Assembly (NCBI GenBank): GCA_947471695.1
Contig: CANIWY010000004.1
Coordinates: 1-26,497 of the forward strand
Direction: 5' to 3'
Source of the DNA: Nitrosomonadaceae bacterium
GTDB taxonomy: Bacteria; Pseudomonadota; Gammaproteobacteria; Burkholderiales; Nitrosomonadaceae
DNA: 26,497 bases
The notes under the pieces are model-generated. The model searched no databases, was not told the origin of the DNA, and saw only the letters and a program-made list of their open reading frames with translations. Shown in pieces: positions 16,141 to 25,043 of this stretch. Each line of letters starts with the position of its first letter. The stretch's first letter is position 1. The position numbers and the translations under genes are program-made.

Positions 16141-16611
16141 ATGAAGCTACTCATTTTGGCGGTCGGCAACAAGATGCCTGAATGGGTAGAGACCGGCTTT
16201 GCCGAGTACGCCAAGCGCATGCCTCACGAGGCGAGTATCGAGTTAATTGAAATCAAATCAGAAAAACGCGGTGGCGGCAAGAGTGTGGATCAGTTGAAGG
16301 CCGCTGAAGGTGCCCGTATCTTGGCAGCAGTACCCCTAAAATGCCGTACAGTGGCACTCGATGAAAGGGGTCGTCAGTGGACTACGGTTAAGCTGGCGGA
16401 TTCCATGAGTGGCTGGATGAGAAATGGTGGAGATACCGCGTTCATCATTGGTGGTGCGGATGGACTGGATGCCAGCATCAAGAATTCAGCGGATGAGGTC
16501 TTGGCTCTGTCTGCTCTGACACTGCCCCACGCCTTGGCTCGAGTCCTTTTGGCAGAACAACTTTACCGTGCCCTGTCACTCATAAAACGACATCCCTACC
16601 ACCGGGCATGA
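16141..16611 (+). CDS. rlmH: 23S rRNA (pseudouridine-1915-N3) methyltransferase
   Basis: RlmH methylates pseudouridine 1915 in helix 69 of 23S rRNA. The 156-residue SPOUT-family protein matches the family length exactly. It shows AVGNKMPEWV near the N-terminus, ALDERGRQW at 72-80, the knot motif FIIGGADGLD with GGADG at 104-108, LSALTLPHALARVLLAEQLYRA-type sequence, and the invariant C-terminal HPYHR. It closes the nadD-rsfS-rlmH cluster. Confidence 0.97.
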   Translation: MKLLILAVGNKMPEWVETGFAEYAKRMPHEASIELIEIKSEKRGGGKSVDQLKAAEGARILAAVPLKCRTVALDERGRQWTTVKLADSMSGWMRNGGDTAFIIGGADGLDASIKNSADEVLALSALTLPHALARVLLAEQLYRALSLIKRHPYHRA

Positions 16612-16674
16612 TGGTCGGTTAAGGATAGGGTCTTGGATAGGGCGATCTCATAGAGTTTACGTGTTCGACATATC

Positions 16675-16685
16675 GGGGGGGGGGG
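16675..16685 (+). repeat. G11 homopolymer just upstream of the maf start
   Basis: Eleven consecutive G residues end 11 bases before the maf ATG at 16697, where the ribosome binding site should be. Such tracts slip during replication, so the length may vary between cells or be a sequencing artefact. Confidence 0.8.
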
Positions 16686-16696
16686 TAAATCTCATC

Positions 16697-17065
16697 ATGG
16701 TTCAACTAAAAAATCGCATCTATCTAGCATCCCGGAGCCCTCGTCGACGTGAGCTGCTAAGACAGATCGGAGTTGACTTTGAATTACTGTTGCTGCGCGA
16801 TACCTCGCTCCGTCAGATGGATGTCGAAGAGATCCCCAAGCCAGATGAAACACCATCAGACTACGCATGTCGTATCGCCAAGTCGAAGGCGGCATCAGGT
16901 TGGTTTCAGCTCGTCCACCGGAGAGTTCCTCTGCTGCCAGTCCTTGCTACTGACACAGTCGTATCGCTCAAAGGTTAAGTATTTGGCAAGCCCCAGAGTT
17001 CTGCCCGTGCAGAAGAAACGCTATCCGCACTCTCCGGTCAGACTCATGTTAGTATGGCGTTTTAA
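16697..17065 (+). pseudogene. maf: Broken maf gene (nucleoside triphosphate pyrophosphatase family)
   Basis: Maf proteins hydrolyse non-canonical or damaged nucleoside triphosphates and are about 190-200 residues. From the ATG at 16697 the frame reads MVQLKNRIYLASRSPRRREL, then IPKPDETPSDYACRIAKSKA, then LATDTVVSLKG, all clear Maf motifs. It then hits TAA at 16976-16978. Reading through in the same frame restores Maf sequence: VFGKPQSSARAEETLSALSG, then QTHVSMAF, before a second stop at 17063-17065. So a single nonsense codon interrupts a conserved region, and the last third (about 60-65 residues) is missing altogether. The 93-residue product before the first stop would lack part of the active site. 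The rlmH-maf neighbourhood is common, which supports decay in place. Confidence 0.85.
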
Positions 17066-17082
17066 TTACGTTGATGAGATGA

Positions 17083-17120
17083 AGTGAGCGGTAGCAAGGG
17101 GTGTTTTGCTACGTTTCACT
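17083..17120 (+). promoter_or_regulatory. Long hairpin between the maf remnant and hpnH
   Basis: AGTGA (17083-17087) pairs with TCACT (17116-17120), and GTAGCAA (17091-17097) pairs with TTGCTAC (17106-17112). Between the two helices is a symmetric three-by-three internal loop, and the apical loop has eight bases. No T-run follows, so it is not a standard terminator. It lies about 118 bases before hpnH and could be a leader structure of the hopanoid transcript or an mRNA 3'-end structure. Confidence 0.5.
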
Positions 17121-17173
17121 GAATGCAAAAGACGGCGAGTACTTAACATAGAATTGGTGTAAACAAGAGATTG

Positions 17174-17187
17174 AGAGTGTTCACTCT
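17174..17187. promoter_or_regulatory. Short dyad (possible operator) upstream of hpnH
   Basis: AGAGTG-TT-CACTCT is a perfect six-base inverted repeat 50 bases before the hpnH start. A TAGAAT hexamer (possible -10) stands about 25 bases upstream of it at 17149-17154, with no clear -35. The position would suit a repressor site, but the dyad is short and could be chance. Confidence 0.3.
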
Positions 17188-17237
17188 GCAAGGGTACAGC
17201 AGGCAGAGTTGAGTTAAATAATTTTGGAGGGATGCAC

Positions 17238-18395
17238 GTGGGAGTTCCTTTACGTCAACAGATCGCGGTCGGTACTTATTTACTCAAGCAAAAGATCATG
17301 GGGGTCAAGAAGTACCCGCTCGTCCTGATGTTGGAGCCACTATTCAAGTGTAACCTCGCCTGCGGGGGTTGCGGCAAGATTGATTACCCAGACGAGATTC
17401 TGGATAAGCGCCTGAGCTATGAAGAGTGCATGCAAGCGGTCGATGAGTGCGGAGCGCCGATGGTATCGATCCCGGGGGGTGAGCCGCTGATCCACAAGGA
17501 CATGCCGCGGATCGTGGCAGGTATCATTGCACGTAAAAAGTATGTTTATCTGTGTACCAATGCGCTCCTCTTAAAGAAGAGGATCGGTGACTATACCCCC
17601 TCCCCCTACCTGACCTTCTCCATCCATCTTGATGGGATGAAGGAGCGGCATGATGCATCGGTCTGCGAGGAGGGTGTCTTTGATCGCGCGGTCGAGGCGA
17701 TTAAGCTCGCACTGTCCAAGGGCTTTAGGGTCACAGTGAATTGCACTCTCTTTCAGGGCGAGACGCCGAAGGATGTGGCTGAATTTTTAGATTATGCGAT
17801 GGAGTTGGGTGTTGAGGGTGCAACCATTGCACCCGGATTCAGTTACGAGCGCGCTCCTCAGCAGGATGTCTTTATTAAGAGCGAGGATACCAAGAAATTA
17901 TTCAGGGGCATCTTTGAAATCGGTAAGTCCCGTAAGTGGAAGCTTAACCACTCATCACTCTATCTTGATTTTCTAGCAGGGAATCAGAACTACCAGTGCA
18001 CACCCTGGGGTAACCCAACCCGGAATGTGTTCGGATGGCAGAAGCCTTGCTACTTATTGTCGGACGAGGGATATGCAGCCACCTTCAAGGAGTTGCTGGA
18101 TGACACACCATGGGCCAAGTACGGTAATAGCAGTAACCCAAAGTGTGCTCAGTGTATGGCCCACTGCGGTTATGAAGCGACCGCGGTTGAGGATATGCTG
18201 CAGAACCCATTAAAAGCGCTTGGGGTATCGATGCGCGGCCCACGGACCGACGGACCCATGGCTACAGAGCTGCCACGGATTTACGATGTATCACAGCCTC
18301 ATCATACCGGCAGAAAAGAGTTTCCTATCCCGGTCGTGGTCAAGAAAACAAGCTCTTCCTCCGAGGGGTCTGCGGGTACGGGCACTGATGGCTAA
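17238..18395 (+). CDS. hpnH: Adenosyl-hopene transferase, radical SAM
   Basis: HpnH joins the 5'-deoxyadenosyl group of S-adenosylmethionine to diploptene, the first step toward C35 hopanoids. The 385-residue protein has the radical-SAM cluster motif CNLACGGC (Cys38, Cys42, Cys45), SIPGGEPLIHKDM, and a distinctive C-terminal set of cysteines (KCAQCMAHCGYEA). The start is the GTG at 17238: GGAGGG (17226-17231) sits six bases upstream, whereas the ATG at 17232 touches that site. The C-terminus is Ser/Gly-rich. It is the first gene of the hopanoid block, with hpnM 56 bases on. Confidence 0.96.
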   Translation: MGVPLRQQIAVGTYLLKQKIMGVKKYPLVLMLEPLFKCNLACGGCGKIDYPDEILDKRLSYEECMQAVDECGAPMVSIPGGEPLIHKDMPRIVAGIIARKKYVYLCTNALLLKKRIGDYTPSPYLTFSIHLDGMKERHDASVCEEGVFDRAVEAIKLALSKGFRVTVNCTLFQGETPKDVAEFLDYAMELGVEGATIAPGFSYERAPQQDVFIKSEDTKKLFRGIFEIGKSRKWKLNHSSLYLDFLAGNQNYQCTPWGNPTRNVFGWQKPCYLLSDEGYAATFKELLDDTPWAKYGNSSNPKCAQCMAHCGYEATAVEDMLQNPLKALGVSMRGPRTDGPMATELPRIYDVSQPHHTGRKEFPIPVVVKKTSSSSEGSAGTGTDG

Positions 18396-18451
18396 TTTGC
18401 ATCTGTCTTAAGCTGAACCTGTTCAGTGTCTTAACCGGAAGGTTTGCCAAT

Positions 18452-19084
18452 ATGAGAATCTTACCCGGAATCAAGTCGGCCTCTCATCTCTGTATGATCG
18501 GGATGATGATGTTGGTCAGTATGCAAGCCTCCTGGGCCCAGAAGGCGGACCCTGGTAGCCCAGAGCAGGTCGTAAGACGTCTTCAAGACTCACTCACCGA
18601 GGCGATGCGTGGGGGAAGTAAGTTGGGATTCCGAGGACGGATAGATCTACTCACGCCTGCTGTGATCCGGTCACATGATCTTGATTTTATCGCACGGACC
18701 ACTCTTGGTAATCTCTGGTCGAAACTCAGCACCGACCAGCAGATCATCTTTACCGATACCTTCCGCCAACTCAGCATCAGCAGCTACGCGGACTGGTTCA
18801 AGAGTCATGAGGGAGAGAGCTTTGAATTCGTAGAACGACAGGCCATGCCGAAAGAGCAGGTCTTGATCCGAAGTCGCATGGTCCAGGGGAAGGACGAGGT
18901 CGCGCGTTTTGACTACGTCATGAGAGAGACTAAGGATGGCTGGAGGATTATCAATATCATGGCCGATGGTGTCAGTGACCTTGCCCTCAAGCGTGTCGAG
19001 TACCGGTCCATTCTCGAGAGGGATGGATTCCCGGCATTGATCGATATGCTCAAGAAGAAGATCGCAACAGCAGAGCAGAGTTGA
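18452..19084 (+). CDS. hpnM: Hopanoid-associated periplasmic MlaC/Ttg2D-family protein
   Basis: HpnM belongs to the MlaC (toluene-tolerance Ttg2D) family of periplasmic lipid carriers and is found in hopanoid gene clusters. The 210-residue protein has a signal peptide (hydrophobic core CMIGMMMLVSM, likely cleavage after QASWA near residue 29). The MlaC-like fold follows: DFIARTTLG, TFRQLSISSYADWF, RFDYVMRETKDGWRIINIMADGVSD. The lipid-binding role is from the family; no cargo can be read from sequence. It lies 29 bases before hpnN, so both are likely made together. Confidence 0.9.
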   Translation: MRILPGIKSASHLCMIGMMMLVSMQASWAQKADPGSPEQVVRRLQDSLTEAMRGGSKLGFRGRIDLLTPAVIRSHDLDFIARTTLGNLWSKLSTDQQIIFTDTFRQLSISSYADWFKSHEGESFEFVERQAMPKEQVLIRSRMVQGKDEVARFDYVMRETKDGWRIINIMADGVSDLALKRVEYRSILERDGFPALIDMLKKKIATAEQS

Positions 19085-19113
19085 AGGTTGGTCGTTTCAA
19101 AGTCCACTGAAAG

Positions 19114-21786
19114 ATGACCGTAGTCATGGAGCCTGTGCACAGCGGTAGCTACCGATTCTTCGCGAGATGGGTATCTGGCTCCTATCAATACGCACCCGTG
19201 ATACTGATCGGGTCATTATTGATTGCGTTGGCGTGCGGGATATACACATCTCGTAACTTGGGGATGAATACCGATACCACGGACATGCTCTCAGAGCACC
19301 TTCCGTTTCGAGCGAACTTCACTCAGTACAAGAAAGCATTTCCACAAGACCAGGGAGTGGATACCCTGGTTGTCGTAGTCGAAGCACCCACCCCCGAGCA
19401 GGCACATACCGCCACCAAGCGACTGGCCGAGCATCTAAAAGAAGATACCGTAAATATTAAAGATGTTCATCTCCCGAGCGGAGATATATTTTTTGAGAGG
19501 AATGGGCTTCTCTATGAGAGCCTACCAGAGCTCGGACGGATCACAGACCGGTTGGCAGCAGCACAGCCCCTCATTGCGAAGATTGTGGGGGACCCAACAC
19601 TACATAACTTCACATCAGTACTTACGGAAGCGGTGGAGGAGCTATGTAAGGGACGAACACTAGATCTTGAGCCGGTGCTGGGAGGGGTGAGCGCAACATT
19701 AGATGCAAGGATCACAGGGACCCCACGTGCTCTTTCTTGGCAGGCACTCTTTCGAGGAGAACCTCAGAAGGAGAGCTATCGAGAGATGATGACGGTACAG
19801 CCGAATCTGGATTACACCCAGATTGCAGCAGCAGAGCAGTCAATTACAGCGCTACGTCAGATGGCACTAGACCTCGGGCTGAAGGGGGATGGGGTACGGG
19901 TACGAGTGACCGGTGATGTGGCTCTGGCGGACGAGGAATTAAAAAGCGCGCTACACGGAACAGAGTATGCAGGATTGCTCGCATTGGCGCTGGTGGCGGG
20001 AGTGCTGTACATCGCTCTGAATGCAGCAGGACCGATTTTTGGTGTGTTGCTGAGCCTGATCATGGGGCTGCTACTCACTGCTGCCTTTGCGGCTGCGGCA
20101 GTGGGCCACTTGAATGTCATCTCGGTTGCATTTGCAGTGCTGTATGTGGGGCTTGGGGTGGACTATGCAATCCATTTTCTGCTTCGGTACCGAGAACGGC
20201 TGGAAGAGGGAGAGGAGCCGATAGAAGCGTTGCGATCAACAGGGGGGGATACCGGGCACTCATTATTTCTATGTGCCATCACCACCTCAATCGGGTTTTA
20301 TGCCTTTATGCCGACATCCTACAGCGGGGTGGCAGAATTGGGACTGATCGCAGGGACCGGGATGATGGTCAGTCTCTTGGTGACGCTGACACTGGTGCCG
20401 GCTCTTGAAAGATATTTGCCGACACGACCCACCAAGGCAGTAGTGAGCTCCGCAGCTGTGTCTTTGGGGAGGTTGCTCGAGCATCCTCTGCGTTGGCGTA
20501 AGGCGGTTTATACAGTCACCATCGTCGCATTATTAGCTTCCCTTGCGGCAGTCCCGAGTATCAAGTTCGACTATAACCTTCTGAACCTGCAAGACCAAAG
20601 CGGGGAGGCGGTACAGACCTTCAGAGATCTGCTAAAGGATACTCAGAACTCGCCCTGGCACGCAGTTGCGTTAACCAGCAGTGAGGAAGAGTTGCGCCGA
20701 CTAGTGAAGGGGTTGACCGGGCGGCCAGAGGTGAGCAAGGTGGTGACCATCCTCGACTTCGTACCTGGCGACCAGGAGGAGAAGATCGCGATGATAGATG
20801 AACTGGCCTTGACACTGGGTCCTCTCACGATCGTATCATCACCTAAGAGTGCAAGGAAGTACACACTGGAGCAGAAGAGATCCTCATTAGATGGACTGAG
20901 GGATGCGTTAGATCGGCTGATAGAAAAGAATCCTAATCATCCTGGTCAGGCATCTGCTCGCAGTCTAAGGGCATCCCTAGCCACGCTACTCAGACGAGTG
21001 GATGAAGCGGGTGTTGAGGAGAGGGGCCAACTGATGGATGACATCGAGAGGGACTTGTTATCACTCTTGGCGGGCTCAATGCAGAGCCTAGGAACGTCGA
21101 TTGAGGCCTCAGAATTTAACCAGGAGCAGTTGCCAGAATCGCTACGGACTCGTTGGCTGAGTCAGACCGGGCAGTATCAGATCGCAATTTATCCGGTAGA
21201 AAATATTAATGACAATCAGGCGTTAAGACGGTTCGTGAGGGCCGTTCAGGAGGAGTTACCACAAGCAACCGGTGCGCCGATCATCAGCTTGGAAGCAGGT
21301 GAGGCCGTGGTGGAGGCATTCATCATGGCATTTTCGTTGGCACTGGCGGGGATTGCGGTAATACTCTGGGCCATGTTGCGCAGCCTATCATCGACCATGC
21401 TGGTACTGACCCCACTTCTACTGGCCACACTCTTCACGGGTGCTGCAACCGTACTGATGGGCGTTGAGTTCAACTTTGCCAATATCATCGCACTGCCGCT
21501 CTTACTGGGGATCGGTATCGATAGTGGCCTTCATATGGTGCAGCGTAGCCGTCGTCAAGTGGATGGGGCGAGGCATGAGGATCTGATGCATAGCAGCACC
21601 ACACGGGCCATTTTTTACAGCGCACTGACCACCCTAGTCGGGTTCGGTAGCCTGGCATTCTCAACACACCAAGGCACCGCCAGCATGGGGGTACTTCTCA
21701 CCATCGGGCTGGCACTCACGCTGATCTGCGTACTGGTGATACTACCGGTCTTGCTAGCGACCGCTAATCGGGGTGAGAGTGCATGA
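19114..21786 (+). CDS. hpnN: Hopanoid transporter, RND/MMPL superfamily
   Basis: HpnN is an inner-membrane RND-type protein needed to move hopanoids to the outer membrane in bacteria where it has been studied. The 890-residue chain shows the two-fold RND pattern. One membrane helix lies near residues 30-48, then a large periplasmic loop, then a five-helix bundle (LNVISVAFAVLYVGLGVDYA). The second half repeats this with NIIALPLLLGIGIDSGLHM. The paired GLGVDYAIH and GIGIDSGLH motifs mark the sterol-sensing-like helix 4 of each half, with the proton-relay Asp. No outer-membrane channel gene is adjacent; mlaA follows instead. Confidence 0.94.
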   Translation: MTVVMEPVHSGSYRFFARWVSGSYQYAPVILIGSLLIALACGIYTSRNLGMNTDTTDMLSEHLPFRANFTQYKKAFPQDQGVDTLVVVVEAPTPEQAHTATKRLAEHLKEDTVNIKDVHLPSGDIFFERNGLLYESLPELGRITDRLAAAQPLIAKIVGDPTLHNFTSVLTEAVEELCKGRTLDLEPVLGGVSATLDARITGTPRALSWQALFRGEPQKESYREMMTVQPNLDYTQIAAAEQSITALRQMALDLGLKGDGVRVRVTGDVALADEELKSALHGTEYAGLLALALVAGVLYIALNAAGPIFGVLLSLIMGLLLTAAFAAAAVGHLNVISVAFAVLYVGLGVDYAIHFLLRYRERLEEGEEPIEALRSTGGDTGHSLFLCAITTSIGFYAFMPTSYSGVAELGLIAGTGMMVSLLVTLTLVPALERYLPTRPTKAVVSSAAVSLGRLLEHPLRWRKAVYTVTIVALLASLAAVPSIKFDYNLLNLQDQSGEAVQTFRDLLKDTQNSPWHAVALTSSEEELRRLVKGLTGRPEVSKVVTILDFVPGDQEEKIAMIDELALTLGPLTIVSSPKSARKYTLEQKRSSLDGLRDALDRLIEKNPNHPGQASARSLRASLATLLRRVDEAGVEERGQLMDDIERDLLSLLAGSMQSLGTSIEASEFNQEQLPESLRTRWLSQTGQYQIAIYPVENINDNQALRRFVRAVQEELPQATGAPIISLEAGEAVVEAFIMAFSLALAGIAVILWAMLRSLSSTMLVLTPLLLATLFTGAATVLMGVEFNFANIIALPLLLGIGIDSGLHMVQRSRRQVDGARHEDLMHSSTTRAIFYSALTTLVGFGSLAFSTHQGTASMGVLLTIGLALTLICVLVILPVLLATANRGESA

Positions 21787-21818
21787 GAAAGTTGTACATT
21801 GGCTCAATAATTTTTGTT

Positions 21819-21847
21819 TATAATTCGTGCCTTAAGCTAGCCTTAAG
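21819..21847 (+). promoter_or_regulatory. Perfect -10 element followed by 11-base-period direct repeats, upstream of mlaA
   Basis: TATAAT at 21819-21824 is followed by GCCTTAAG at 21829-21836 and again at 21840-21847. Two identical octamers exactly one helical turn apart look like a tandem operator for a regulator bound on one DNA face, placed over the expected transcription start. The -35 is unclear (TTGGCT at 14 bases spacing, TTGTAC at 21). It suggests mlaA-shc-hpnG has its own promoter within the hopanoid block. Confidence 0.45.
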
Positions 21848-21906
21848 TGAGCGTTATTTGGGTCGCACGGAACAAAGTAAGGGGCGAATAGTCCAACCAA
21901 TTACTG

Positions 21907-22875
21907 ATGATGAAGACTAACCACCGAACCACAATTCTAATTCTGCTTTGCGTCGCATTGCTCGGGGGTTGTGCCACAATACCCCAGAACGATCAGGGCA
22001 AGGGGGTCGGGCAGAGCGCTAAGTCGGTCGATCCCTACGAGAGTACCAACCGGGTCTTCTACGATTTCACTGATGCGATCGACCGGCACTTTATGGAGCC
22101 GGTTGCCAATGCCTATCTCGAGTATGTACCGGACCCCTTGCAGCGCTCGATCGGGAACTTCTATGACAATCTGGCCTATCCCAATGTCGCTTTGAACGCC
22201 TTCCTGCAGGGTAAGGGGCAGCAGGGACTAGAGGACACGCTGAGGTTCACCCTCAACTCGACCATCGGCCTGTTCGGACTGTTTGACGTCGCAACCCCCA
22301 TGGGACTTAAGCAGAATGACGAGGACTTTGGGCAGACGTTGGGGGTATGGGGTGTTGATGCCGGGTCTTACTTGTTCTTGCCTTTCCACGGCCCTAGCAG
22401 CACTCGCGATATCGCCATGATCCCCTTCAGTAACCTGGCCAGCGTACTTATTTTAGTGAGTAGCGTTGGGGTCACTGCCCCGATCGCGGTCTTAGGCGCG
22501 ATCAATAAGAGGGCGCGTTTATCCAATGCCATGAAGGTCCGAGACCAGGCTGCACTGGATCCCTATCTATTCGTACGTGAGGCCTCTCTACAGCAGCGTA
22601 GACATCAGGTCTATGACGGTAAGCCGCCCATTGAAAGTTATGACGACTCCTCAGAGGAGGACTTGGCTGAGATCGCTGAGGATAGTTCCGCCCAAGATAA
22701 TTCTCTACAGAATAACCCTGCAAGAGATCGTCGTACCGACAGGGTGTCCACCATTCCGCAGATCGACCCCATTAAGATGACGTTGGATCTTCCGGAGGGG
22801 AGTGCTCAGCAGACTGATCTTGAACTTAATCCCATTAAGGAACGCCCCGCAGAAAAAGCCCCGGTGATGAATTAA
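21907..22875 (+). CDS. mlaA: Outer-membrane lipoprotein MlaA (VacJ family)
   Basis: MlaA is the outer-membrane lipoprotein of the Mla system that handles lipids misplaced in the outer leaflet. The 322-residue protein has a lipoprotein signal with lipobox LLGGC (Cys22). The VacJ domain follows: DPYESTNRVFYDFTDAID, GNFYDNLAYPNVALNAFLQG and EDFGQTLGVWGV, with FLPFHGPSSTRD. An acidic, low-complexity C-terminal tail of about 90 residues follows YLFVREASLQQRR and exceeds the usual family length. The start codon may be either of two adjacent ATGs (21907 or 21910). It is placed between hpnN and shc, not with mlaFEDCB genes. Confidence 0.93.
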   Translation: MMKTNHRTTILILLCVALLGGCATIPQNDQGKGVGQSAKSVDPYESTNRVFYDFTDAIDRHFMEPVANAYLEYVPDPLQRSIGNFYDNLAYPNVALNAFLQGKGQQGLEDTLRFTLNSTIGLFGLFDVATPMGLKQNDEDFGQTLGVWGVDAGSYLFLPFHGPSSTRDIAMIPFSNLASVLILVSSVGVTAPIAVLGAINKRARLSNAMKVRDQAALDPYLFVREASLQQRRHQVYDGKPPIESYDDSSEEDLAEIAEDSSAQDNSLQNNPARDRRTDRVSTIPQIDPIKMTLDLPEGSAQQTDLELNPIKERPAEKAPVMN

Positions 22876-23069
22876 TAGAATACGGGTGTTGTTTGGTGGC
22901 GATGAGCGGGGTTGTATTCCACCCATCGGATCAAGATAGGCATCACCTCGCGCGGCCTTGTCGGTCACCGGACGAGTTGGGTGGAGGTTGGGGCCGGATC
23001 AATGAGTTACAATACAAAATTATTTGCCTAGGCTTTTTCGGCACAAAAAATTGATGAGGTTTTGATTGC

Positions 23070-25043
23070 ATGACTAGAACATCTCTGAGAAATAGCAGTA
23101 ACGACCGCATGAGCAAGACCACCACCGACCAGTGGCCAGACCAAGATCAGACAGCAACGAACACATCGCCAGAAGACGCGCTCGTCAGGGCTCGTAAGGC
23201 GCTTCTGTCGTTGCAGAGGGAGGATGGGCATTGGTGCTTCCCGCTGGAGGCGGATTGCACGATCACGGCCGAATATATCCTGATGTTGCACTTCATGGAT
23301 GATGTGGATGTCGACCTTGAAGTCAGGCTGGCCCGTTTCATCCGTGAGCAGCAAGGTTCTGAGCATGGTGGTTGGGCGCTATATTATGGGGGTCAACTCG
23401 ATCTGAGTTGCACGATCAAGGCTTACTATGCGTTAAAGATTGTCGGGGACTCACCCGATGCGCCGCATATGGTGAAGGCCCGCACAGCGATCCTGGCGCA
23501 TGGGGGTGCAGCACGGGCTAACTCATTCACCCGGATAATGCTCGCGATGTGGGGACAGATCCCCTGGCGAGGGGTGCCATTCATGCCGGTTGAGATGATA
23601 CTGTTGCCGAGCTGGTTTCCATTCCACTTAAGTAAGATTGCTTACTGGTCTCGCACCGTTTCTGTGCCACTGACCATTCTGTACTCACTGAAGGTGCAGT
23701 CTGCGAATCCGCGTAAGGTCGGTGTTCCAGAACTCTTCACCGTGCCTGCGGAAGAGGAACGCGATTACTTTCCAGTACGTTCAACGTTAAATCAGGTCTT
23801 TTTAATAATCGAGCGCACCGCTCGATTATTCGAGACACTCATCCCACAGTCCGTGAGACGGGCCGCACTAAAGCGGGCAGAGCTTTGGATCGTGGAGCGG
23901 CTTAATGGAGTCGATGGTTTAGGAGGGATCTTCCCCGCAATGGTGAACGCCAATGAGGCATTGGCATTGTTGGGCTATGAGTATGGGCACCCTTGCCGGG
24001 TGCAATGCCGCGAGGCTCTGCGTGGACTGCTGATAGAGGAGGGAGAGAGGGCCTGGTGTCAGCCCTGCACATCCCCGGTATGGGATACCGTCCTTGCTAC
24101 CCTTGCCATGCAGGAGGATATGGGTGCGGATCAAAAATCAATTCGTAGGGCTCTTGACTGGCTGGTGCCATTGCAGATACTGGATGCACCCGCAGACTGG
24201 AAGAATGATCACCCTAACTTGGCGGGTGGTGGATGGGCCTTCCAATATGCAAACCCTCACTACCCAGACCTGGATGACACCGCTGCAGTGGCATGGGCGA
24301 TGTATCAGGCAGATCCTGATGCCTATCGGAATAGTCTGGAACGGGCATCAGACTGGTTGACCGGAATGCAGTCCAGTAACGGTGGCTTTGCAGCATTTGA
24401 TGCGGATAACACCTATTACTACCTAAATGAGATCCCATTTGCCGACCATGGGGCATTGCTTGACCCCCCAACCAGCGATGTGAGTGCCCGGTGCGCGGGC
24501 TTCTTGGCTCTGTATGGAAAGGCGAGTCAACAAGACAGCATGAAGAGGGGCCTAGACTATCTGCTCAGAGAGCAGGAGCCCAGTGGTGCCTGGTTTGGGC
24601 GATGGGGCAGCAATTATATTTATGGGACCTGGTCGGTCATGGAGTCATTGAGGTTGATCCGTGTGGATACTGAACACCCCGCAATCCGACGTGCGGTGCA
24701 ATGGATTAAGTCTGTGCAGCGAGATGATGGTGGTTGGGGCGAGAGTAATGATAGTTACTCCGACCCGCAACAGGCCGGACGGTTCTTCACAAGTACTCCA
24801 TCTCAGACCGCTTGGGCGCTGCTGGGTCTGATGGCGGCAGGTGAGGTGAATAGCCAGGAGGTGAGGAGTGGGATTGATTACTTGGTACGGACACAAGCAG
24901 ATGACGGGCTATGGGACCAGCCTTGGTATAACGCGCCGGGCTTTCCGCGGGTCTTCTATTTAAGATATCACGGTTACGCAAAGTACTTCCCACTATGGGC
25001 ACTGGCACGATTTCACGCGATGACTCGGAAAACTTCTGTGTGA
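23070..25043 (+). CDS. shc: Squalene-hopene cyclase
   Basis: Shc cyclises squalene to hopene at the inner membrane, the entry reaction of hopanoid synthesis. The 657-residue protein shows the protonating DXDD motif as DLDD (400-403, in YPDLDDTAAVAWA) and the conserved QPCTSPVWDT at 331-340. It also has many QW-type repeats: QREDGHW, GGWALYYGG, GGGWAFQY, NGGFAAFDAD, SGAWFGRWG, DGGWGES and DGLWDQPW. Length matches the family. The ATG at 23070 has GATGAGG ten bases upstream. The 194-base gap before it shows only a TACAAT hexamer (23008-23013) as a possible -10. Squalene synthesis genes (hpnC, hpnD, hpnE) are not in the window. Confidence 0.97.
   Translation: MTRTSLRNSSNDRMSKTTTDQWPDQDQTATNTSPEDALVRARKALLSLQREDGHWCFPLEADCTITAEYILMLHFMDDVDVDLEVRLARFIREQQGSEHGGWALYYGGQLDLSCTIKAYYALKIVGDSPDAPHMVKARTAILAHGGAARANSFTRIMLAMWGQIPWRGVPFMPVEMILLPSWFPFHLSKIAYWSRTVSVPLTILYSLKVQSANPRKVGVPELFTVPAEEERDYFPVRSTLNQVFLIIERTARLFETLIPQSVRRAALKRAELWIVERLNGVDGLGGIFPAMVNANEALALLGYEYGHPCRVQCREALRGLLIEEGERAWCQPCTSPVWDTVLATLAMQEDMGADQKSIRRALDWLVPLQILDAPADWKNDHPNLAGGGWAFQYANPHYPDLDDTAAVAWAMYQADPDAYRNSLERASDWLTGMQSSNGGFAAFDADNTYYYLNEIPFADHGALLDPPTSDVSARCAGFLALYGKASQQDSMKRGLDYLLREQEPSGAWFGRWGSNYIYGTWSVMESLRLIRVDTEHPAIRRAVQWIKSVQRDDGGWGESNDSYSDPQQAGRFFTSTPSQTAWALLGLMAAGEVNSQEVRSGIDYLVRTQADDGLWDQPWYNAPGFPRVFYLRYHGYAKYFPLWALARFHAMTRKTSV

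Noticed and set aside
16661..16696. GTG-started N-terminal extension of maf through the G11 tract
   Set aside because: It would encode a glycine run not seen in Maf proteins; the ATG at 16697 aligns with the family start.
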